Part shown: one piece after another, positions 31,257 to 39,884 of the stretch
Layout of the letters: each line of letters starts with the position of its first letter
How positions within the stretch are numbered: position 1 is the first letter of the stretch
Source: Faucicola sp048551375
GTDB lineage: Bacteria; Pseudomonadota; Gammaproteobacteria; Pseudomonadales; Moraxellaceae
Assembly (NCBI RefSeq): GCF_048551375.1
Contig: NZ_JBLYZJ010000002.1
Location: 186,001-250,000, forward strand
DNA length: 64,000 nucleotides
Direction: 5' to 3'
Translations under genes and position numbers: made by a program
Notes under the pieces: model-generated
The model's database searches: none
What the model saw: the letters and a program-made list of their open reading frames with translations, nothing else
What the model was told of the DNA's origin: nothing

Positions 31257-32522
31257 ATGATTGACCCAAAATTATTGCGTACCGACCTTGACGGCATTGC
31301 CACCAAACTTGCCAAACGTGGCTACACCCTTGATAAAGCCTTTTGGCAAGACGTAGAAGAAAAACGCAAAGCCATTCAAGTCAAAACCGAAGATTTGCAA
31401 GCCCAAAAAAATGCAGGGGCAAAAAAAGTCGGTGAAATGAAACGCAATGGCGAAAATACCGATGAATTGATGGCTCAAATGCAGGTCATCAGCGGTGATA
31501 TGAAGCAAGCCGAAGACGAGCTAAAAGCCCTACAAGATAAAATCAGCGAAGCGTCATTGGCAATCCCTAACTTGCCAGCCGATGAAGTGCCAGAGGGCAA
31601 AGATGAAAATGACAATGTGGAAATGCGTAAATGGGGTGAGCCACGCCAATTTGATTTTGATATCAAAGACCATACCGACATTGGCGAGGGCTTGGGGCAA
31701 TTGGATTTTGAAATGGCATCCAAGCTAACAGGTAGCCGTTTTAGCGTGTTAAAAGGTCAATTAGCACGGCTAAACCGAGCATTAATCCAGTTTATGCTAG
31801 ACACCCATACCGAAAAATTTGGTTTTATCGAAATGTATGTGCCGTATATGGTCAATGCCGACAGCCTACAAGGCACAGGGCAACTGCCGAAGTTTGAAGA
31901 AGATTTATTCAAATTACGTGGTGAAAAAGAATACTATCTCATTCCAACCTCTGAAGTGCCACTGACCAACAGTGTACGTGATGTGATTTTGACCCCAGAG
32001 CAATTACCGATTAAAGTCACCGCTCATACGCCTTGTTTTCGTAGCGAAGCAGGCAGTGCAGGGCGTGATACTCGTGGTTTGATTCGTCAACATCAGTTTG
32101 AAAAAGTCGAAATGGTGCAAATCGTCCATCCTGATACCTCCATGCAAGCACTCGAAGACATGACGGCTCAAGCCGAGTATATTTTGCAACAGCTTGGCTT
32201 GCCATACCGTGTGATTATGCTATGTGGCGGTGATATGGGCTTTGGGGCGGTCAAGACTTATGATATCGAAGTATGGTTGCCAAGCCAAGATACTTACCGT
32301 GAGATTTCAAGCTGTTCAAACTGTGGGGATTTCCAAGCTCGCCGTATGCAGGCACGTTTTAAAGACGGCAAAAAAACCGAATTGGTGCATACGCTAAACG
32401 GTTCTGGTTTGGCAGTCGGTCGTACTTTACTTGCAATTATGGAAAATTACCAAAATGCCGATGGTACGATTACTGTCCCAGAAGTGCTACGTCCGTATAT
32501 GAAAGTGGATAAAATTGGGTAA
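31257..32522 (+). CDS. serS: Seryl-tRNA synthetase
   Basis: 421 aa class II synthetase. The N-terminal antiparallel coiled coil (residues ~30-100) grips the long arm of tRNA-Ser. The core has TSEVPLTNSVRD, motif 2 (FRSEAGSAGRDTRGLIRQHQFEKVE) and motif 3 (NGSGLAVGRTLLAIMENYQ). It charges tRNA-Ser and tRNA-Sec. The start is supported by TTTAGGAATTG. The stop overlaps the start of the TauE/SafE gene by one base (TAATG), implying coupling. Confidence 0.97.
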   Translation: MIDPKLLRTDLDGIATKLAKRGYTLDKAFWQDVEEKRKAIQVKTEDLQAQKNAGAKKVGEMKRNGENTDELMAQMQVISGDMKQAEDELKALQDKISEASLAIPNLPADEVPEGKDENDNVEMRKWGEPRQFDFDIKDHTDIGEGLGQLDFEMASKLTGSRFSVLKGQLARLNRALIQFMLDTHTEKFGFIEMYVPYMVNADSLQGTGQLPKFEEDLFKLRGEKEYYLIPTSEVPLTNSVRDVILTPEQLPIKVTAHTPCFRSEAGSAGRDTRGLIRQHQFEKVEMVQIVHPDTSMQALEDMTAQAEYILQQLGLPYRVIMLCGGDMGFGAVKTYDIEVWLPSQDTYREISSCSNCGDFQARRMQARFKDGKKTELVHTLNGSGLAVGRTLLAIMENYQNADGTITVPEVLRPYMKVDKIG

Positions 32523-33250
32523 TGCTCAATGATGTATTATTGGCAATTGCCAATCTTTTGACCTCTGCCCTTACCGCTGTCACTGGCGTGGGTGGGGGGA
32601 TGATTTTGATTGGGTTAATGCCATTGTTTATGCCTGCCCCAGCGATTGTACCTGTGCATGCGGTCACCCAATTGGTCAGTAATGGTACACGGGCTTGGTT
32701 TGGGCGAGATGGTTTGGATTTTAAGTATTTTTGGCAGTTTTTTGCAGGCTCGCTGTTGGGGCTACTGATTTTTGGCGTGATGATTCGCTTTGTTCAGCTT
32801 GCATTTGTACCGTTATTTATTGGCGTGTATATTTTGCTGATTACTTGGTCGGATAAGTTTAACCAACTGATACGCCGTTTTGAAAGTTTCTTTTTGGTGG
32901 GATTGATACAGACAGGGTTAGGCGTGTTTGTTGGCACACCCGGCCCACTGAATATTGCCGTATTGAACAAACATTATACTGATAATCATGTGGTCGTCAC
33001 CACAGGGGCGTTGATGATGACGGTGGTGCATACCGCTAAATTATTGGTGTATATCAGTATGGGGTTTGACTTTAAGGAATATTGGCAATTACTGGTGATG
33101 ATGGTAGTGATGGCAACGCTCGGCTCATGGCTTGGCACAAAACTGCGTCATCATATCCGTTTGGATTGGCTTAAAACCTTGTTGCCTTATCTGCTGACCT
33201 TATTGGCGGTGAAATTAATCGTGGATATTGTGATAAAGCATTGGATTTAA
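32522..33250 (+). CDS. TauE/SafE-family membrane permease
   Basis: 242 aa, seven or eight hydrophobic segments. The N-terminal repeat TSALTAVTGVGGGMILIGLMPLFMP and the second repeat LIQTGLGVFVGTPGPLNIAVL with paired glycines are typical of TauE/SafE (DUF81) proteins, which export sulfite, sulfoacetate or related organic anions. The actual substrate is unknown. Its ATG overlaps the serS stop by one base, so expression is coupled. The 3' end overlaps the opposing LysE gene by four bases. Confidence 0.85.
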   Translation: MLNDVLLAIANLLTSALTAVTGVGGGMILIGLMPLFMPAPAIVPVHAVTQLVSNGTRAWFGRDGLDFKYFWQFFAGSLLGLLIFGVMIRFVQLAFVPLFIGVYILLITWSDKFNQLIRRFESFFLVGLIQTGLGVFVGTPGPLNIAVLNKHYTDNHVVVTTGALMMTVVHTAKLLVYISMGFDFKEYWQLLVMMVVMATLGSWLGTKLRHHIRLDWLKTLLPYLLTLLAVKLIVDIVIKHWI

Positions 33251-33870
33251 TGCAATACGTCCACTATCAACGCCACCGCAATCATAATGAAAATTCCTCC
33301 ACACAAGCGATTGAGCCACATTAAACGATTGCCTGTATTCAGCCATCTCGCCAATTGCTTGCCACTCATGGTATAAATCAGTTGCCAAGTGGTTTCGATG
33401 GCAAAAAATCCCACGGTAAGCCAAAGGTATTGCGGTGCGAGTGGGGCAGAAAAGTTGATAAACTTGGGAAAAAATGCCGCAAAAAACAAAATCGCTTTGG
33501 GATTCGATAACGACACCAATATCCCTGTTTTGAATAACTGCCAAGGTGTAGGTATCACCTGTTGCTCATGTTCGCCCAATGGTTGGCTGGCGTGTCGCCA
33601 TGCTTGTAGCCCAAGATAGCCCAAATACAATGCCCCCAAGACTTTGACCACGGTCAATAACACAGGAGCTTGTTGATTGATAAATCCCAATCCCAATAGC
33701 GAAATGGTCAGCAATATAAACAGCCCAAAACTTAGCCCTGCTAACGTCCATAAGGTTTTTTTCACCCCATAATTTAGCCCAAATTGAAATGCTAAAATCA
33801 TGTTTGAACCGGGGGTGGCGGAAATAAAACAGGTACTCAATAAATACCATAAAAAATTATCAAGTGTCAT
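33247..33870 (-). CDS. LysE/RhtB-family amino acid exporter
   Basis: 207 aa. FISATPGSNMILAFQFGLNYGVKKTLWTLAGLSFGL near the N-terminus is the LysE family signature (P-G-P/S-N). Five or six transmembrane helices follow, with KTGILVSLSNPKAILFFAAFFPKF in the middle. Members export basic or neutral amino acids and homoserine lactones. The substrate cannot be inferred. It converges with the TauE/SafE gene and lies 38 bp downstream of the PduO-type gene on the same strand. Confidence 0.88.
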   Translation of the reverse strand: MTLDNFLWYLLSTCFISATPGSNMILAFQFGLNYGVKKTLWTLAGLSFGLFILLTISLLGLGFINQQAPVLLTVVKVLGALYLGYLGLQAWRHASQPLGEHEQQVIPTPWQLFKTGILVSLSNPKAILFFAAFFPKFINFSAPLAPQYLWLTVGFFAIETTWQLIYTMSGKQLARWLNTGNRLMWLNRLCGGIFIMIAVALIVDVLH

Positions 33871-33907
33871 TGGTTATTGCCAAGGGTGTTATTTGTGATT
33901 GTTTTTG

Positions 33908-34462
33908 CTAAAATTTTTGCCAAAGCACTTCTTGACCACCATCTAGCCGTGCCACTACACGAGCTAAGACAAACAGCCAATCGGATAAACGATTGATAAA
34001 CTGTAAGCTTATTGCCGACACATTGCCATCTCGTTGATGCAGGCTAACCAATAAACGCTCACTATCTCGAGCTAAACAACGAGCAATATGCACTTGACTG
34101 GTCGCAATCGAGCCAGCAGGTAAAATAAACTCTTTAAGGTAAGGTAAACTGTCGTTCCAGTCGTCAATTTGTTGCTCAAGTGTGGTGATGTCATCCGCTT
34201 GAATCGCCTTGTATTCAGGCATGGCAAGCTCACCGCCCAAGTTAAATAGTTGGTGTTGGATACGGCTGAGTAAATTGTCGAATTGGGGATGGTTGGCTTG
34301 GGTGAGATAACCACGCAATAGACCGATTTGTGAGTTTAATAAATCAATCTTACCCATTGTATCAAAGCGTAAATCGGCTTTGCTAATGCGTGAGCCGTCT
34401 GCCATGCCTGTTGTACCATCATCACCTGTGCGTGTGTAGATTTTTGATAAACGATTGCCCAT
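33908..34462 (-). CDS. PduO-type cob(I)alamin adenosyltransferase
   Basis: 184 aa. IYTRTGDDGTTGMADGSRISKADLRFDTMGKIDLLNSQIG is the ATP-binding N-terminus of PduO/MMAB enzymes, and LARDSERLLVSLHQRDGNVSAISLQFINRLSDWLFVLARVVA is the C-terminal signature. It converts cob(I)alamin to adenosylcobalamin. No cobalamin-dependent enzyme or cobalamin riboswitch is visible nearby, so it probably serves salvage for an enzyme elsewhere. Gene symbols vary (pduO, cobO, mmaB), so none is given. Confidence 0.9.
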   Translation of the reverse strand: MGNRLSKIYTRTGDDGTTGMADGSRISKADLRFDTMGKIDLLNSQIGLLRGYLTQANHPQFDNLLSRIQHQLFNLGGELAMPEYKAIQADDITTLEQQIDDWNDSLPYLKEFILPAGSIATSQVHIARCLARDSERLLVSLHQRDGNVSAISLQFINRLSDWLFVLARVVARLDGGQEVLWQKF

Positions 34463-34543
34463 CTTTGGTTTGCCTTTAATTAATCTGCGTTCGATATAAT
34501 AATTAACATTGATAAATCCATGATTTTAAATAAATTTACATTC

Positions 34544-34608
34544 GTAAGGTGCGTTCTACGCACCATTCAAAAACAATACCTTCAATAGGTGCGTATGACG
34601 CACCTTAC
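34544..34608. repeat. Paired palindromes, family AAGGTGCGT/ACGCACCTT, copies 2 and 3
   Basis: GTAAGGTGCGT-tct-ACGCACC (34544-34565) and AGGTGCGT-atg-ACGCACCTTAC (34586-34608) can each fold. The outer arms GTAAGGTGCGT and ACGCACCTTAC also pair with one another across the whole unit. Confidence 0.7.
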
Positions 34609-34691
34609 CTTGAGAATATTTTATTTTAAAATTATCTGATTGCGTACAGTCTTACATTGAACCTGTACTGACAGTAAAATTTAAGCAACTT

Positions 34692-34726
34692 GTAGGGTGG
34701 GTTACGCATTCGCTAACCCACCCTAC
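34692..34726. repeat. 35-bp perfect palindrome, family GTGGGTTA/TAACCCAC
   Basis: GTAGGGTGGGTTA (34692-34704) pairs perfectly over 13 bases with TAACCCACCCTAC (34714-34726), with a 9-base loop. Weaker relatives are at 47404-47424 and 62324-62349. Confidence 0.7.
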
Positions 34727-34959
34727 AGCAGTAATTTTTGTTTAATGAATACAGGCTATTAGGTTTTTTAAATCCTTAAAATACTTATACTGTTAAACTT
34801 CAGCTAAATCCAGTAAAAATAAATTTTCCATCATTCTCATTGCATCAGATTTTTTGTAATCATAGCACTTTTTGACAAATTTAGGTATGATAAGCCTCTT
34901 AATGTTATGTTATATCAACATTGATTATAGACCATTAAATCAACCGTAAAGGCAAAACC

Positions 34960-36390
34960 ATGAACCAACCCATGCCCATTCAAATTTATGACTCCATGAG
35001 CGGACAAAAACGCCCTTTCACACCCCTACAAGCTGGCAAAGTCGGTATGTATGTGTGTGGCATGACGGTGTATGACTACTGTCATATCGGTCACGCACGG
35101 GTCATGGTGGGCTTTGATGTGGTGGTGCGTTGGCTAAGACACGCAGGCTACGAGGTCAATTATGTGCGAAATATCACCGACATTGACGATAAAATCATCA
35201 ACCGTGCCAATGAAAATGGCGAAACTATCCATGAATTAACCGCTCGTTTTATCGAGGCAATGCACGAAGATGCCGATGCGTTGGGCTGTGTGCGTCCCAA
35301 TAGCGAGCCGAAAGCGACCGACTTTATTCCACAAATGCAAAATCTAATTCAAACCCTTGAAAGCAAAAACTTGGCTTATAAAGGCTCAACAGGGGATGTG
35401 TATTATGCGGTCGAAAATTTTGCTGATTATGGCAAACTGTCAAAACGCAAACTTGCCGATATGCAGGCAGGGGCAAGCGAACGAGTAACAGTCGAAACCG
35501 ATAAAAAGAATCCGTTTGACTTTGTGCTATGGAAATCCGCCAAGCCAAGCGAACCCAATTGGCAATCACCGTGGGGTATCGGTCGCCCTGGGTGGCATAT
35601 CGAATGCTCGGCGATGAGTACCTGCTGTTTGGGTGAAACTTTTGATATTCATGGCGGTGGGCATGATTTGCAGTTCCCACACCACGAAAACGAAATCGCC
35701 CAATCTGAGGGGGCGACTGGCAAAACTTACGCCAATAACTGGATGCACGTGGGGTTTATCAATGTCGATGGCGAGAAGATGTCCAAGTCATTGGGCAACT
35801 TTTTTACCATTCGTGATGTGAGAAAATTGTTTCACCCAGAAACCATTCGCTTTTTTATCCTGTCCAGTCATTACCGCAGTCCTGTCAATTTTTCGGACAT
35901 GGCACTCAAAGAATCGCACACCAGTTTGACACGCCTTTATCAAGCCCTAAAATCGGTAGAAAGTTTGACCGAGCAGGCAGGCGAGATTGATAAAACAGCG
36001 TTCGAAACGCCATTTAATCAAGCCATGTGCGATGATTTTAATAGTGCAGGGGCAATCAGCGTGTTGTTTGGGTTGGCTCGTGATATAAACAAAGCGGTGA
36101 ACCTTGCAACTACCGAGGGCAATGCTCAAGCGGTGGCTTTGGCGAATTTATTGAAAGATTTGGCAAAACCACTGAATATCTTGCAACTTGAGCCAATGGC
36201 GTTTTTACAAGCCCAAATTGGGGAAAATGATGGTTTAAGCGATAGCGATATCGATGCGTTAATAGAAGCTCGCAAAAAAGCCAAAGCCGATAAAGACTTT
36301 GCCAAAGCTGACCAAATTCGTAATGATTTGAAGGCTCAAGGGGTTGAGTTGGAAGATGGTAAAAATGGCACAACGTGGCGTAGAGTGTGA
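34960..36390 (+). CDS. cysS: Cysteinyl-tRNA synthetase
   Basis: 476 aa class I synthetase. Zinc ligand Cys in MYVCGMTVYDYCHIGHAR, which also carries the HIGH motif. Further zinc ligands lie in WHIECSAM and the HGGGHDLQFPHHENE block. KMSKSLGNF is the ATP-binding KMSKS loop. It charges tRNA-Cys. AAAGGCAAAACC before ATG gives a moderate RBS. A hairpin with a T run (36440-36479), part of a decayed repeat element, probably ends its transcript. Confidence 0.97.
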   Translation: MNQPMPIQIYDSMSGQKRPFTPLQAGKVGMYVCGMTVYDYCHIGHARVMVGFDVVVRWLRHAGYEVNYVRNITDIDDKIINRANENGETIHELTARFIEAMHEDADALGCVRPNSEPKATDFIPQMQNLIQTLESKNLAYKGSTGDVYYAVENFADYGKLSKRKLADMQAGASERVTVETDKKNPFDFVLWKSAKPSEPNWQSPWGIGRPGWHIECSAMSTCCLGETFDIHGGGHDLQFPHHENEIAQSEGATGKTYANNWMHVGFINVDGEKMSKSLGNFFTIRDVRKLFHPETIRFFILSSHYRSPVNFSDMALKESHTSLTRLYQALKSVESLTEQAGEIDKTAFETPFNQAMCDDFNSAGAISVLFGLARDINKAVNLATTEGNAQAVALANLLKDLAKPLNILQLEPMAFLQAQIGENDGLSDSDIDALIEARKKAKADKDFAKADQIRNDLKAQGVELEDGKNGTTWRRV

Positions 36391-36417
36391 TTGGTGTATT
36401 GCATACAGGTATTTGTA

Positions 36418-36552
36418 AAGTTTATGTAAAAACACCATAGTTAGGTTGGGTCGAAGGATGATACCTAACCTAACTTTTTGAGAACTTTGGTTGATAATGT
36501 TGGGTTTTACATGCTCAACCCAACCTACCGTTTATGCAAATGTGTAAGTGTT
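36418..36552. repeat. Decayed MITE-like element, copy 3, doubling as terminator
   Basis: It aligns with 53800-53921 through most of its length: AAAAACACCATAGTTAGGTTGGGT, the GAAG-ATGA-ACC-AAC block, TGTTGGGT, GCTC and ACCCAACCTAC, then GTAAGTGT at the right end. The left end AAGTTTATGT differs from GGACTTACGC only by transitions. Within it, GTTAGGTTGGGT pairs with ACCTAACCTAAC and is followed by TTTTT, a plausible terminator for cysS. Confidence 0.6.
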
Positions 36553-36556
36553 ATCG

Positions 36557-37540
36557 TTATAAATCTTGAACAATCGCTTGGAAGCCTGTCAAACGATTTT
36601 GGCTGTCAAAGGTTTGCACAACAAACGCATAGTTGGCTTTGCTACTGTCAATAAATGGCGTAAAGGTATTGCCATAGGTCATCTGATTGGTACGTACAAA
36701 GCCTGTTTGATGATTGGTTGCTTTATCGACATTGATTTGGCTTACCAAGGTATAGGCGGTGTCGCTTGGGGTAGTCCAGTTTAGGTTAGTGGTGCTACCT
36801 GTACCGCTGAGCTTGAGATTCAATGTACCCAGTTTGTAATTAAGCGGATGTATATGAAAATCGCCCTTATCACTCAAGGTATAACGCACATCACAGCCGT
36901 CATTATTGGAAAATAGCTCTTTACCGAAGTCCAATCCCACAGCGTAGGTGTATTGTCCATTCCAACTGTCGGTTTTATCATCGTATTGACCATTAAAAGG
37001 CATACCTGATACCGTGGTTTTGAGTTTATCAAATTGCAAAAACTTCAAAACTGCATTATCAAAGGCTGTCGCAGGGTCAAGCGTACCTGAGAAAGCTCCG
37101 CCAATCGCTTCATCAGTTTTGACAGAGATATTGTTACTGGTTAACAGGTTGCTGGCTTGGCAGGTTTTTTGTTGATAGCTCATTTGCCCGTACACAGATG
37201 AGGCAAAATCCTTACCTATATCAAAGTACACCGCACCGATATCGCTGTCTTTGGTATCGTTGTCATTATCTTCAACAAAATAACCGACATACAGCCCACC
37301 TTTACCACCTTCTGGGGTGATTTTATCCAAGAAATTATCAAGGCTTTCTTCTGGCAAAAAAATGCCTTTTAGGATTTCTGCCATGCTTTTTTCTTTATTG
37401 GTTAGCTTGGCTTCGATGTTTTTGTAGGCGTCATTGATATTATTCAGACCTTTGTCAACGGTTTCACTGCCTGAGCCACCGCAAGCGGATAAACCCATAC
37501 ATAAGGTCATGGGTAATAAAAATTGGTTAAACTTTGACAT
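36557..37540 (-). CDS. Lipoprotein, unknown
   Basis: 327 aa. The signal peptide MSKFNQFLLPMTLCMGLSAC ends in a lipobox (LSAC) with lipidated Cys20 followed by GGSGS. The mature part is mixed alpha/beta: YVGYFVEDNDNDTKDSDIGAVYFDIGKDF and FSGTLDPATAFDNAVLKFLQF, and later Thr/Asn-rich strands. This could be a beta-rich domain of the kind seen in Moraxella and Acinetobacter surface lipoproteins, but I do not recognise it. No partner gene nearby suggests a role. Leftward and monocistronic, divergent from hemW. Confidence 0.65.
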   Translation of the reverse strand: MSKFNQFLLPMTLCMGLSACGGSGSETVDKGLNNINDAYKNIEAKLTNKEKSMAEILKGIFLPEESLDNFLDKITPEGGKGGLYVGYFVEDNDNDTKDSDIGAVYFDIGKDFASSVYGQMSYQQKTCQASNLLTSNNISVKTDEAIGGAFSGTLDPATAFDNAVLKFLQFDKLKTTVSGMPFNGQYDDKTDSWNGQYTYAVGLDFGKELFSNNDGCDVRYTLSDKGDFHIHPLNYKLGTLNLKLSGTGSTTNLNWTTPSDTAYTLVSQINVDKATNHQTGFVRTNQMTYGNTFTPFIDSSKANYAFVVQTFDSQNRLTGFQAIVQDL

Positions 37541-37708
37541 GGATAATCCTTAAAACACTTAAAAACAGTAAATTAATATGTTGGGATATGCTACCATTAT
37601 TCGTTTTTTAAGTATAGAAAATAGCAACCACAAAATCGAGTGGCTGATGCGATTTTCATTGACCCTTTTGACGTTATCGTCCTTACAGCCATTTCAATCG
37701 CGCCCCCT

Positions 37709-38854
37709 ATGTTAATACCGACAGACATTCCTTTATCCTTATATATTCACATCCCTTGGTGCGTCAAAAAATGCCCCTATTGTGATTTTAATTCCCACGA
37801 AAGCCAAGCCCCAATCGACTTTGATGGCTACATATCGGCACTGCTTGCAGATTTGGTGAGCCAGTTGCCGTATGTACAAGGGCGACAAATCAGCTCAATT
37901 TTTATCGGTGGGGGAACGCCTTCACTGCTACCGATTGCCAATTATCAGACCTTGTTTGATGGGGTTCGTGGCTTGTTAAAATTAAGCGATGATTGCGAAA
38001 TCACCATGGAAGCCAACCCTGCAACGGTAGAACACGCCCCTTTTGCGGATTATCTGGCGGTGGGTATCAATCGTTTATCCTTGGGCGTGCAAAGCTTTGC
38101 CAGTGAAAAGTTACAAAAACTGGGGCGGATTCATAACCCCTCACAAGCGATAGAGGCGATTAGCAATGCTCAAAAGGCAGGGTTTAAGCGGTTAAATGTC
38201 GATTTGATGCACGGCTTACCCAATCAGTCACTCAGTGAGGCGTTGGCAGATTTGCAACAAGCCATTGATTTGGGCGTGTCGCATATTTCATGGTATCAAC
38301 TGACGATTGAGCCGAATACCGTTTTTTATCGTAATACACCTGTATTGCCTGATGATGACATCTTGGTAGATATTTTTGAGCAAGGGTCGGATTTATTGAT
38401 TGCCAATGGCTTTCGACAGTACGAAGTATCCGCTTGGACAAAATCAGACCACCCACAGCCTAGCCGACATAATGTTAATTATTGGCAATTTGGTGATTAT
38501 TTGGCGATTGGGGCAGGGGCTCATGGTAAAGTAACGACAGTGGATGGTATTTTTCGCTTTAGCAAATCTCGCCTGCCAAAAGATTATTTGAATAATCAAT
38601 CGCCGATTGGTTGGCAAGCGATTGCCAATGATGATTTGCCATTTGAGTTTATGATGAATGGCTTACGGCTGAAAGATGGCGTGCCAAAGGTGTATTGGCA
38701 TGAGCGGACAGGGCTTGATTGGCAAGTGGTTGAGCCTACACTCATTGACTTGCAAAAGCGTGGCTTGATTGATTTAACCACTGACAATGTGAAATGCAGT
38801 GAGCAAGGTTTCTTGTTTTTAAATCAAGTGATATCAGAGTTTTTAGCCGATTAA
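37709..38854 (+). CDS. hemW: Radical SAM heme chaperone HemW
   Basis: 381 aa from ATG 37709. An in-frame GTG 69 bases upstream gives a non-homologous extension. LSLYIHIPWCVKKCPYCDFNSH carries the CxxxCxxC cluster motif with the extra Cys typical of HemW. Further blocks are IFIGGGTPSLL, MEANPATVE, LSLGVQSF and the C-terminal HemN_C-like region. HemW binds heme and delivers it to respiratory enzymes. It lacks coproporphyrinogen dehydrogenase activity despite resembling HemN. rdgB, its frequent partner, is not adjacent. Its last four bases overlap the opposing gene at 38851. Confidence 0.9.
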   Translation: MLIPTDIPLSLYIHIPWCVKKCPYCDFNSHESQAPIDFDGYISALLADLVSQLPYVQGRQISSIFIGGGTPSLLPIANYQTLFDGVRGLLKLSDDCEITMEANPATVEHAPFADYLAVGINRLSLGVQSFASEKLQKLGRIHNPSQAIEAISNAQKAGFKRLNVDLMHGLPNQSLSEALADLQQAIDLGVSHISWYQLTIEPNTVFYRNTPVLPDDDILVDIFEQGSDLLIANGFRQYEVSAWTKSDHPQPSRHNVNYWQFGDYLAIGAGAHGKVTTVDGIFRFSKSRLPKDYLNNQSPIGWQAIANDDLPFEFMMNGLRLKDGVPKVYWHERTGLDWQVVEPTLIDLQKRGLIDLTTDNVKCSEQGFLFLNQVISEFLAD

Positions 38855-39606
38855 TAATTTTGCCCAATGCCAAAGTTAGCATAATTAATTGCGGTCAAAA
38901 GCTGAAAGCCAAAATAACTCGTTGGTTTGTCTTCCCATTTTGCGACATACGAATTTGCTTGATAAATGTCATAAGGGTAATAGCGATTATTTTTCCAACC
39001 ATCAATATTATTGCGTTCCATATCTGAAATGTCATAACTCACGACTTGGTTATATTCCATCGTCAAAAACTCGCACTGTGAGCCGATATTGGCGTTTGGT
39101 TTATCACCACTTAAACTCACATTTGAGAATTTGTAATGACAATAAACGGCTTTATTTTGGGTTGGATGGTAACTGACATAATCGGCATTATCAGGAATAT
39201 ACGGCATTAGTGCTGGTTTGGCATTTTTAGCCAATTGGCGTAAATGATGGACTTGACAAGTTTGGGTGTGTATATCATCAGTGGTAGATTGTTTGTCACG
39301 GCTAAAAAACCATTGTTGAAATTCATTGACGGCTTGTTGTTTACCAATAAAATTATACCAACCAAATCTGTCGGTATTTTCTACGGTTAATCCTAATCGT
39401 TGGGCGTGTTGCAATGCTTGGTTAAATTTGCATTGGCTATAGGCATTATCTGAAATGATAATTTGACTGGGTTCGGATGTGATTGAAGGCAATAAATTGA
39501 TGGCAAATAGCGATACAATAGTCAGCAATGCCAATGTTTTAGCATAACTTTTTGAAAATTTTTTTTGTTGTAGCATTGGTGTTATCGTTATTTTTTTATC
39601 AGCCAT
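38851..39606 (-). CDS. Membrane-anchored protein, unknown
   Basis: 251 aa. A single N-terminal hydrophobic segment (residues ~24-42, TLALLTIVSLFAINLLPS) preceded by Lys/Arg-rich residues suggests an anchor or uncleaved signal, with the rest outside the cytoplasm. The mature part has four cysteines (CKFNQ, CQVHH, CHYKF, CEFL), which could form disulfides, and aromatic-rich C-terminal strands (YYPYDIYQANSYVAKWEDK). No family is recognised. It converges with hemW with a four-base overlap. Probably genus-restricted. Confidence 0.55.
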   Translation of the reverse strand: MADKKITITPMLQQKKFSKSYAKTLALLTIVSLFAINLLPSITSEPSQIIISDNAYSQCKFNQALQHAQRLGLTVENTDRFGWYNFIGKQQAVNEFQQWFFSRDKQSTTDDIHTQTCQVHHLRQLAKNAKPALMPYIPDNADYVSYHPTQNKAVYCHYKFSNVSLSGDKPNANIGSQCEFLTMEYNQVVSYDISDMERNNIDGWKNNRYYPYDIYQANSYVAKWEDKPTSYFGFQLLTAINYANFGIGQNY

Positions 39607-39884
39607 GATGTTACCCTATAGCAGTTTATCAAAAATTTATTGGATATAACATTAAGTAAGAACGTTAATAATTTTTCAAAATATTGTTATAAATGTTATT
39701 TTATCAGAATTTAGTAACAGGTGTGATTAGCCTAAATGACATGAGACTCTAAATGCGATTAAATTACAAGCCAATCAATGGTTTCTGAATGTGGATTTTG
39801 AAAATTAGACAAAATCAAACACAGGCAAAAAACAGCAAATCATGTTAAAATGGTTTGCTTTTTTTATGTTTTGGACAGACTGAC

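Larger units (their letters stand above)
34463..34959. other. Gene-less leader region upstream of cysS, rich in palindromes
   Basis: 497 bp. Three strong palindromes lie within 190 bp (34544-34565, 34586-34608, 34692-34726, listed separately). Between them and cysS is AT-rich DNA with a consensus TTGACA at 34872-34877 but no properly spaced -10. No ORF of note. No T-box or riboswitch fold could be recognised. Confidence 0.5.

Noticed and set aside
34872..34877. TTGACA as the cysS promoter
   Set aside because: The only -10-like hexamers are at 8 and about 27 bp, which do not form a promoter.
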